This document shows, in pieces, positions 54,895-64,000 of a stretch of 64,000 nt of DNA. Within the stretch, counting starts at the first letter, position 1. The number at the start of each line of letters is the position of its first letter. The notes below the pieces were generated by a model. The model was not told the origin of the DNA. It searched no databases and saw only the letters and a program-made list of their open reading frames with translations. A program made the position numbers and the translations under genes. Location: positions 202,079,262-202,143,261 of the forward strand of contig CM062292.1 of assembly GCA_031216915.1 (NCBI GenBank), in the 5' to 3' direction. This DNA is from Pictodentalium vernedei (taxonomy: Eukaryota; Mollusca; Scaphopoda; Dentaliida; Dentaliidae).

Positions 54895-55860
54895 GTTGCA
54901 ATTGTTAAGTGATCGACTTTCTGAGCAGCTGATAATGGACCTAAATAATGCAGGTCTCCAGAAATGGATACAATATTTCTGAGATAAAAATTCGTGAATG
55001 TGGATGGCTGAGAGCAATATGCAGCCTACTTAATCTATAATAGCAAAACTATAAGTCAGCCCAAGATGTAGAAGAGCTCTTACTTCATGAGCCGGAATCT
55101 TAAGCACAGACTGCTGAGTTAAGGATAAATTATCCTAAGCAGTACCGATAGTTAACTGAATGCATTAAGTAATAGAATGGACCGTAATGATCCTTCTATT
55201 AGGCATCAGAGCCAGAAGAAGCTTTACGTCCAACTGATAAACTGAGATCTGTTAATAAATACATAAAGGTCTATCCGGACAGAGTAAAGGCCTATGCCCG
55301 CTCGAAGACGGAAGGACCTTAAGAACAACAGGTTCCAGATATCATTAGGAGCCTGATTCTTAACCAAAAATACAACATTAGTAGTAAAGGTAATAGAGTT
55401 CCCGATACTACGAAAGTGAGAATCGTCCACCGATAGTGCATGAAGCTCACTGACTCTTCAGCAGAAGAGAAGACTAAGAGAATCGCTGCCTTAAAAGGCC
55501 AGAATTTGAAACTGCTGTCTCAAGGGGTTCAAATGGTTGCTTTTATTAATAAGAACCCAAGCTAAATTACGAATAGGAATTAATCTAACGATTCTAGGTC
55601 TCTTATCGAAAAGTTTCAAACTAACTTAGATAAAGAGACATTAGGCTCCATTGTAAACTATCATGGTGTGCATAGGTATCAGATAACAAAGACCTATAAC
55701 CTTTAAAAGTAACTGGCTGCAGATGATCTCGTTAAACAAGTATACTAGAAAGTTTGCAATGTCTGGTATGGAGGGATCAAAAATATCAACATAAAGATCC
55801 CTACATCATCGCCGGAAGACCCTCCACTTTAGCCGCATAGTATAGCGAAGAGGAGGTCCT
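54895..55860 (-). pseudogene. DIRS D tyrosine recombinase remnant
   Basis: The frame 55224-55430 reads DDSHFRSIGNSITFTTNVVF, aligning with NESHYRSVGNTNTLITEVVF of copy C. Near 55860 the N-terminal KWRVF is present. Frameshifts separate the parts. Confidence 0.75.
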
Positions 55861-55984
55861 TCTACAGTTAGGAATCGTGTCCACTGCTCGTCCTGTACAA
55901 TGCTTGCCATGCAAGAAGGACCGCACAATGGAATACGTGAAGGTTGAGACCTTGGTTGTGATAGAGTTAACACGATTTCCCCAG

Positions 55985-56820
55985 CGAAAAAAAAAGATCC
56001 TCTCATGGAGGAAGTTTCCACGGTAAGTCCCACAGTAGACATCTAAGTAAATATATCCACCGTCTCTGTGGAGACAGAGATGCTACCAACAGAATTGTAT
56101 TGTGAATGAATAATCCTAGCAAAACTTGCTGAATCAACAGTGCTGGAGGATACGCATATCCTATCATCGCATCCTACTAGATCGATAGAGCGTAAACTAC
56201 ATATGCTCAGGGATCCGGACACGGTGACACATACGTCTACAATTGATTGGAGAGTTGTGTCGCAAATAAATTATCACTGGGCGCTCCCATTGATAGCAAA
56301 TCTGATTGAATACTTGTTTGTTGATAGTCCATTCCGACGGCAACAAATGACCCTTACGTGAAAGGGAGTCTGCTAATACGATCTGACGACCGAGAATATG
56401 ACGAACTGAAACAGAACTTGGTGTTCTATAACAAACAGAAGGATTCTTTCCGTTAAAATTAATAACGGAACCGAATGAGTGCCTCTCTGGTTCCGGATAT
56501 ACGCAACTACTGTCGTATTATCGGACAGGATTGAACACGCGTTTCTGAATAAAATTTATCCAATGACATAGTGCAAGCCAACATAATATTCTTCCTTGGA
56601 AGTAAGGAGCTTGCCTAAAAACTGCGGAACCCAAAGACCCTGGCACTTCGAATCCGTTGGGATCAAAATTGTGTCCCAACCTGTTTGACTGACATCCGTC
56701 ATAATCGAAAAACTCGGATCCGGCAACTACAGTGGAACTCTCTGAGTCAACCACCGAATGTTTGCCCACGTCTGAATCTCTTGTTACACTTGATAGACAA
56801 GAGAACGTGTATATCGAGCA
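55985..56820 (-). pseudogene. DIRS D RNase H remnant fused to gag
   Basis: The frame 56518-57012 runs through the fusion: its N-terminal half is gag (NLELVRCDAALATSTRMDSK, VKNSLRVASVSEKLLFDCNL). After about residue 60 it enters the deleted-RT junction and RNase H-side sequence. The single frame crossing the junction shows gag and RNase H are physically joined. Confidence 0.75.
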
Positions 56821-59800
56821 ATTCAAGATTGCTGAAAGGTTGCAGTCGAAGAGAAGCTTCTCGGAGACCGAAGCGACTCTGAGAGAGTTCTTCACCTTAC
56901 TATCCATGCGTGTGGATGTAGCTAGGGCTGCGTCACATCTAACCAACTCCAGGTTGCCACTGAAGGGCGGAGTTATACGTGGAAAAACTACTGCCCCTGA
57001 AAGAAATCTCATTGAGGATCATATCCTGGAATTCTTTCTCTTGAAGACGTAAAGATAAACGTCTCAGTAAGGTGGTATATGTATGATAAAGCGTCTAAGT
57101 TAAGTCTATTATACATCATTGTCGTTTCCAACATCGTGGTTGGAATTGACATAGACGGCGAAAAAGATAATTTGCAGTCTTCATTCTCGCCGTCTTAGAC
57201 GCAAAGGAACTCTCGGTAAGCCCAGTTCTGCCAATAAACAATTATTTCCTAGAATTCACGAAAGGCAGAATAGAGCATTGAGGACAAGAAACTATACTAG
57301 CATGTTGATAGCAAGCTTATATATATATAGCGTCGTTCAATAATTCGAATGTTCTAAAGACATTATTGGACTGCGTCGGCAACTCAGGGACAATGTCCCT
57401 GAACCGATCCAAAACTCCGTGTCCCATGACGCTATTAGTCTCTTATCCCTCATCGCAGCAATGTAGTCCGATGGAACAACCTCTGGAAGATAATGCTGGA
57501 AGAAATGTATGGCAGCTTCTGTTGTTCCGAAAGGGAAAGCTCGAAATCATCCGAATCCCTTTCGCCATCCTGTCGGACCCTATGAAATATTCGGTCGTCC
57601 GTACCTGATGCAACAGCGGAGCGTACCGACCCAGCGCTGTCGGATTATTCCTGATCCGACCGAGAATCTGTCGATTGCTGGGATGCTATGATAAGCTGTG
57701 CTATTTTGGATAGCACGTCCGTCACTGAGGCCTGTGGAGAAGCAGTCTTACGATGCATTGCCGCTGGAAGCTCCGTGTTCGTTACCCCGTGCATACTTCT
57801 ATTATGCGAGCGACCGGAGTGTGCAGGCCTCGTGTCCCTTGGCTACCGGATGGCGTGACCTGTTCGCCATGGAATCACTGAATGCCGAAGCTGGCCGGAT
57901 ATTCAAGGTCACATAGCCAATGTGCGGTCGTGTGCGCTGCTGTGAGGATGAGGAAGCATTATCGACAGTCATTCGGACTGTCTATATAACGGAGCGTCCC
58001 GAGTGGCGGACATACGCTCCGAAGGTGAAATGTCTGTACCACAACATCCGGTCCCATATGTTGTTGCACGAGAGAGGGACCTCTCTCGCTCACCGCCCGG
58101 ACGGACCGGACGAGCTAGGAACCGGACTAACAGGCTTCCTCCAATCTCTCCTCTAATCCGACGTCACTGGGTGTGTACTAAAGTCTATTATAGTGCTCGC
58201 ATCACCCAAATCTCCATCCTAGACAGCAATGGACGAACCCGACTGCCGAACCATTCGATGCATGGACGCTACACCGGGTGAGCTAGCGAATGTCAACTCC
58301 GTTGATCCTACTAGGGACCTCTTAGGGGATTGACGTAATCCATGAGCACTAATTGCCGCTAGCTCTTCATTAACTATGACGACAGAGGCACACTTTTGAA
58401 AGACATCTCAGTAATTTTGTGAACAAGAAACCAGATATGCTTGTACATAGCAAGCATATAAAAAATATATATAGCGTCGTTCAATAAATCAAACGTATCT
58501 GAGACATTATTGGACTGTGTCGGAACTGAGGGACGATGTCCCTGAACCGAACCAAAAATTTCTAAGTCCACCGACGCTATCAGTTTCTTATCCGGTATCG
58601 CAGCATTCTGGTCCGACGAAGAACCTCTAGAAAATGAAGTCGGATGACATATACAGCAGCTTATGTTGTTCCGAAAGGGAAAGCTCGAAAACCTCCGAAT
58701 CCCTTTCGGCATCCCGTCGGACCGTATGAAATTTTCGGACGTTCGCACCTGATGCTTCCGCGGAGCATCCCGACCCAGCGTCGTCGGATATTATATTATG
58801 CGACAGAGATTCTGTCGTTGCTGGGATGCTGCGATAAGTTGTGCTATTTGGGATAGCACGTCCGTCACCGAGGCCTGTGCAGAAGTGGTCTTACGATGCT
58901 TTGCCGCTGGAAGCTCCGTGTACGTTGACTCCCGCATACTTTCTTATGCGAACGTCCGGAGTCTGCAGGCCTCGTGTCCCTGGCTATCGGATGGCGTGAC
59001 CTGGTTGCCGAGGATTCTCTGATTGGCGAAGTTGACTGGATATCGGAGGTCATGTAGCCAAGGTGAGGTCGTGTGCGCTGCCATGAGAATGAGGAAGTCT
59101 TATTGACAGTCTCTCCGGACTGTCTATATAACGGAGCGTCCCGAGCGGCGGACGTATACTCCGAATGCGAGACATTTTGTACCACAACATCTGGGGACAG
59201 ATGTTGATGTACGAGAGAGGGGCCTCTCTCGCTCGCAGCCCGGATGGGCCTGGACGAGCTATGAACCGGACTAAAAGGCTTCCTCCGTTCTCCCCTCTAA
59301 TCCGCCGTCACTGGGTGTGCACATGGATATTTATAGTGCTCGCATCACCCAAAACTCCTTTCTAGACCGCAACGGACGAACCCTGCTGCCGAACCATTCG
59401 ATGAATGGACGCTACACCGGGCGAGCTAGCGGACGTCAAAGGCCGTCGAACCTACTAGGGTCCTCTTAGGCAATTGACGTATTACCTGAGCACTTTTCCG
59501 CTAGCTCTTCATTAATTGTGACGACGGAGGCACACTTTTTGGAAGACATCACGGATACATCACCCTGATCATGATCGTCTGAAATAGAGATTGATAAAGT
59601 AGAGTGACCCTGCGGGGAAAGGACCGGAATGGCCAATTCCCCACTAACATACCGTGACACACGCTTCCCATGTTGTCATCGTAATCAACACATACAGAAC
59701 AGGAGTTAGTGCGAGTACACTGACTACATTATACAATGATTACGAAAGTCAGAGGAAGATTTCCTCTTATTACAATTGAACAATATCCTTTCAATGTGAA
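56821..59800 (-). pseudogene. DIRS D gag-like region with internal tandem duplication
   Basis: Two tandem copies of the gag segment start near 57310 and 58460, each beginning with ATATATATAGCGTCG on the plus strand and ending with the CACCGGGTGAGCTAGCG-type segment. It is CpG-rich, with paired palindromes such as CGAGAGAGGGACCTCTCTCG (about 58069) and its counterpart near 59212. Confidence 0.65.
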
Positions 59801-60677
59801 AAGAAAACAAAGTCCTAGTACTCGCACCAACCCCTGACAATCAAAATACATAATAACAAGATCCATTAACATAGAAAAAATAATTGAATCAAAAACTTTT
59901 GAAAAAATATTTTTTCAGAACAGCCCAAGTTTCTGAAAAGTAACGTTGAGCCCCAATGGATCCCAAGTCTAAGTGTGGACAAAAATTCTAAAAATATTTT
60001 AAACAATTTATGCAACACTTACGAACAATAATAATGTGTCTAGTTATGATTAAATTAACATCAAGATATTATTTTCAAGAAATCCCTCTCACACAGAGGG
60101 CTGTTGGAAATGTAAACAATAAGTGTAAAAACACTAGATCAAGACTCCAGGCACCCTGGCCCGAAATCAGTTACCAATAATACACTATCTGATGCAAAAC
60201 AGAGACTTCCAGGGAAGAAACTGCAGAACATCAGATGGTAGATGCAGAACACTACGCCTAACCACCCATAGGTGAAGACGAAAACATGGGGAAAAGAACA
60301 GAATACATTCTGTTATCCAGCTAAAACTCCCAAGAAATTTTAGTAATAATATTACAGAAAATATGCCAAAAGCATGGGAGAATAGCAAGAGGGGACTTAA
60401 AGGAAAGGGAGAGAGGAAAACACTGAATAAGCAGTGTAATCTTGATAACAAGAATGACCACAACAGGCAGTTGCCTCGAAAATAGGTAACTTAACATAAT
60501 TTCATCAAAAAATTTTAGTTACAGCCCTGATTATTTTCTGTCACTCATTTTTCCTCTCCTCCTTCTATATCCTCCTTAGAATCACCATTTCACTAATATT
60601 TATGTGTCTGGCATCATTTAAACTGAGATTTACAAGCACAAAGATCAGTCAGATGTTAACTGATGAAGGGCCAAACA

Positions 60678-60880
60678 AAGAATGATTAATGGCACCAATT
60701 TTGGGACGTCCTTGACACTGCGCATGCGCAGTAGAGGTGAAGTATGGAGGGCCATTCAGGACATGTTTTCTTTGGTTTTAGATGCAAATTTGGGGGATTG
60801 GGGGGCAAAATTTGTGTTTGGCCCTATATTTTTAAGAGTTAGCACCAGCTATGTCTGGGTCATTGGTACAGTATAAAAAT
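60678..60880. repeat. DIRS copy D, right inverted terminal repeat
   Basis: Ends GGTACAGTATAAAAAT; NRF1-like palindrome at 60718-60731. Confidence 0.9.
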
Positions 60881-63653
60881 ATTTGTTTTCAATGAACAGG
60901 AATATCCCATTGTCCAAACTTTTTGTCATTTTCCTATGAATATTCTGATGATAAATTGGGTATCTATTCTGTCTTGTTGGACAAAGCTCAGGGAGCTCTA
61001 TCAAACCAGATAAAACAGATTAAATGCTTATACTGAAAGTGCTGATACTAAGGCTGTCAGTAAAATTTTCTGATAGATCACAATGTTTTTTATTCAATTA
61101 ATAGATATTTACCTTACAAGGTATATTCAATCAATGGGTCAATTTTATACTGAAGGTATGGTAAATGTCTTGGTGTTTGAAATTATATGCAGTTAAAAGG
61201 CATATTCTACTATCCAAATGATGGGACCCACTAAACTATACTTCTCCTTGAAAACATGATCTAGACTATCTGAGGGAAAACCTATGCCGAGTACATTTTG
61301 TGCCTTGGCACTGATCATTAATATATAAATATTTAGCCCAAGAGACAGAACTTCTTCCTACAAAGTGGAGAACCATTATTATGACCTTACACATATCATT
61401 TTTTTACCTAACAAATCACAATGACAGAGAGTATTAAATGCATCATCTTTTTTCCTAACTAAGAAATCAGAACAGTTAACTCAAAAATTTTCAAATTTGG
61501 AGATCAGTTGATCTGAGGTCTAGCCTGTAAAAAGAGAGAAATCTTCCAAGAAATATGCTGTCATTTAAAAAATGGTGCAAGACTAAAGCACTGCAGTTGC
61601 CACTTTTTTGCTTTCAAGAGACAACATGAGAAATCTGAAAATAATTCATCCAAATCTTAAAAACAATTACCATGATCCAAAACAGTTATGTTCCCTTGAG
61701 CAGAGCAAGTTTACCAGTCTATTTTCAATACAATTATGTTCAAACAACTGTTGGTACACTTTTCAAAACAAAAAATTGTGTTCAATAACAGTTTAGGATT
61801 TTTCCCAATAATGTGTAACAACCAATAATGGTATCCCGTTCCACATATTTTATTCCAATGTAACGTATAAACATATCAACCTACTTCCCTCATAAGTAAC
61901 ACTTTTTATCACTGTGAGAGATTACAACAATACACTATAGTCATTGTCTCTCATACAACTAATTTTCATTCTAACAGGCAGCAACAAATGCTTCAAATAC
62001 TGTTACATCTCATTTTTGATAGGCATACCCAAAGTATCATTGTAAAATACACCAGCATTCTGGAAATGTTAAATGATTTCTAAAAGAAAGTAGAGTACAT
62101 TTTAACTCCTTCCATGCTGCTGACTGCAATTCCTGCCCATGACAGGAAATCTTGTGCCATTCAAAAAAGTAAAATTTGAGGAAATTTAACCCAAATTTCC
62201 CCTGTAAATTGTATAGACTATTTGACCTATGATTTCAGAAGTTAAGACTAGACTTGTGGAAAATACTTTAACATCACTCAGCAGGTTAAGAGTTAATGCC
62301 CTTAGTCTAAAATCTGGTAATACAGTGGAACTGTTAACTGAAAAGCCTCTTTGCCTGTGAAGTCTCTTCAACGAACAGGAGTATTCAATTAACAAGAGTT
62401 TTGTCATTTTCCATATTATGATAAGCTGAGCATTCATTCTATTATAGCTGCTTCGACAGAGCTCATGGAATCTGTCAAACATGATATAATAGATCAACTG
62501 CTTACCTTGGAAGTACATAGGTCAAAGAAATCAGAGAAGATGGGGAATTCAAGGACTGTTAGATCACTTTTTGAATAAATCATAGTAGATTTGATTGAAT
62601 TAACAGGAGTTTATTTAGTAACCAATACACAATTAGCAGGTCAAATGTCTAATTAGGTATGGTAAATGGTTTGGTGTTTCGAAGTTATATGCCATTATGA
62701 GGTTTGGTATTCAGAAGAAAAATTCAATTACGATGGTTATTCAATTAAGAAATATCAAATTAAGAGAACTATGGTTAAGTAGAAAATTTGTCCCTTACTT
62801 TCTTTCAAGGCAAATGATAGGCAAATGAAACAATCATTCAACCAGTTATTAAGCCCTCTATTAATCTTTCTAACTTTCAAGTTTCATTTATGAATGACAA
62901 ATAGTAAACTGGTTTTCTTGAGAATATCACCCAAATCTAAACACTAATAGTAAAAACATCCTGAGTATGTTTGCATTTCACATTCAGTTAGAAAAGTTTG
63001 CATTTCACATTCAGTTAGAAAAAAAGGAATTCAACAATTTTATGTACTATGAATTTCATCTTATAGAGTAAGTGCAAAGAAATTTTTTATTACATTCTGA
63101 AATGTGTGATGTTTCAAATTGTTAAAACCAAAACTCCATATTCAACTTTAATTCTTAATCTAATGCAGAAATAACAGTAAGGCCTAAAAAAGTATAAAAA
63201 TCTGTTTCTCATGCCCTCCTGCATTGTTCTTTTGGCTGCCGCATGCTCTCTTTTTATAACCAATGCAAACTTAAAAAAAATAAAAATCGAATGCTTTATG
63301 TCTGATATTTTACCCAAGTTAAGAAAATTGATGAATTTATCACTTGAGTGCATCAAGGCTTTGCAATGCTTTAGCACTGCAAAGCCTTCTTTCACTCAAG
63401 GGACGAAATACACCACCACCCATGCTATTCTGTAGATTATGAGGCGTAAAACATAAAAAAATAAATCAAGCACATGCACTTTTGATGGCATAGCAATAAT
63501 TACAAAAATAAAAAATAAAATAAAAAACTGCCCGCCCCCATGCAATTTTACAAAAATGGCCTGAGAAACAGAAGATCTACTTTGTGGGGCCTAAGTGTCT
63601 TTTTTTTCAACACAATGGATATTAGTTATATACATAAAAGCAAATTTACATAC
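60881..63653. other. Vps54 intron with diverged dispersed repeats
   Basis: Segments near 60885-61060 and 62360-62500 are related (AACAGGAATATCCCATTG versus AACAGGAGTATTCAATTA; GACAAAGCTCAGGGAGCTC versus GACAGAGCTCATGGAATC). An imperfect hairpin CTTGAGTG/CACTCAAG plus AAGGCTTTGCA/TGCAAAGCCTT lies at about 63345-63400. The rest shows no gene. Confidence 0.5.
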
Positions 63654-63784
63654 ACAGAGACATGCAAATGTTTAGGTTCTTCTAAGACATGATCTAAGTC
63701 CTCTACAGGTGAAGATAATGGTGTGGGAATTTTTGTTCTGCCAGCAGCTATGCCCACTACGTCACTAACAACACCATGAAAAGC
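63654..63784 (-). CDS. VPS54: Vps54 internal exon (first of five in window)
   Basis: Vps54 is a subunit of GARP, which tethers endosome-derived vesicles at the trans-Golgi network. This 131-bp exon follows a TTTTACAG acceptor and opens in phase 0 with AFHGVVSDVVGIAAGR, then a proline/serine/acid-rich stretch. The donor is placed at CTCTGT/GTATGT because it leaves two bases (GT) that join the A of the next exon to give valine. A GTGTAT donor two bases earlier or GTAAAT four bases later would break the phase with the next exon. The identity is inferred mainly from the downstream exons, which are much more conserved; this exon alone would not be diagnostic. Confidence 0.75.
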
Positions 63785-64000
63785 CTGTAAAATACAATTG
63801 CTCAATTAGGAAAACTAAACATAACATTTTCTATGAAGTACCTTTCTCCTCAAATTAAAATTGTTTAACCCTTTACCTAAAAACATTTATACAAAAACTA
63901 GAGTACAACTTTCTGTCTCAAACTATATAGCTTATGACCCACCCCCATCTGGAATGAGCAAAAAAAAAAGCTTATTCAAATGCTATTTTGGATTTTTGGG

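Larger units (their letters stand above)
53910..60880 (-). mobile_element. DIRS-type YR retrotransposon, copy D (non-autonomous, RT-deleted)
   Basis: Same subfamily as A and B but clearly more diverged. ITRs are 53910-54138 and 60678-60880; the ICR is 54213-54301. It shares the gag/RNase H deletion junction (about 56820) and the tandem gag duplication, but lacks the nested 216-bp duplication seen in A and B. The left end begins CTTAAAAAATTT rather than GTT, and its ICR has the matching AAG in place of AAC. It lies in the intron between the first two Vps54 exons of the window, 226 bp from the second. The flanks CCAATAAA and ATTTGTTTTC show no target duplication. Confidence 0.9.
17167..63784 (-). 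other. VPS54: Vps54 locus, internal part (five exons and four introns)
   Basis: This span runs from the first to the last exon I can recognise, transcribed right to left. The intron lengths are about 9969, 652, 24650 and 10818 bp. Reading phase is conserved at every junction, so no further exon is needed between those listed. Start codon, stop codon, the 5' part of the gene (right of 63784) and the 3' part (left of 17167) are not identified in the window. The introns hold nearly all of the DIRS, R1-R4, hAT and MITE sequence described below. Confidence 0.85.

Noticed and set aside
62310-62775. A Tc1/pogo-like MITE beginning ACAGTGGAAC
   Set aside because: Possible inverted ends (CAGTGGAACTG and CATAGTTCTC) match too weakly and no TA duplication could be placed with confidence.

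Overview
The window looks like animal nuclear DNA, most probably from a bivalve mollusc. It is AT-rich, has no bacterial-style gene packing, and is dominated by transposable elements. The bivalve guess rests on several elements with tandem-repeat cores whose ends resemble the Pearl/Helentron-associated repeats described in bivalves. No species can be named from the sequence alone.

The only host gene I can support is Vps54, a subunit of the GARP retrograde tethering complex, on the minus strand. Five consecutive internal exons lie at 63654-63784, 53552-53684, 52768-52899, 28068-28117 and 17167-17249. Every exon is flanked by AG/GT, and reading phase is preserved at all four junctions (2, 0, 0, 2; the last exon ends in phase 1). 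Together they encode about 177 residues spread over about 46.6 kb. The gene continues beyond both window edges.

The introns are filled mainly by five large DIRS-type (tyrosine-recombinase) retrotransposons: A 4364-11347, B 18918-25921, C 30736-37798, D 53910-60880 and E 40222-46485. A truncated sixth lies at 26778-27393. Each full copy has inverted terminal repeats of about 200-285 bp. Each also has an internal complementary region (ICR) of about 90 bp that joins the reverse complements of the two termini, the hallmark of DIRS elements. All six are on the minus strand, the same sense as Vps54. C keeps recognisable gag, reverse transcriptase, RNase H and tyrosine recombinase, but with stops and frameshifts. 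A, B and D share one deletion fusing gag to RNase H, so they lack the reverse transcriptase. E lacks both reverse transcriptase and RNase H, and is itself interrupted by another repeat.

A second layer consists of tandem-core elements (called R1, R2 and R3 here), with unit lengths of about 168, 158 and 170 bp. Their 5' ends carry a short motif that is the reverse complement of the 3' end hairpin stem, and this motif covaries between families. Smaller elements include two hAT-type elements with perfect 8-bp target duplications (15870-16329, with an 83-bp perfect palindrome, and 48237-49625), a TTAA-ended hairpin MITE in two copies, and a tRNA-derived SINE (16440-16788). There is also an A-rich minisatellite of about 118 bp unit at 1660-3700. 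Nesting is deep: DIRS A and B sit in R1 copies, C in an R3 copy, E in repeat R4, R1 in E, and hAT in R2. This allows empty target sites to be reconstructed from sibling repeats. No rRNA, tRNA gene, CRISPR array or bacterial operon was seen.
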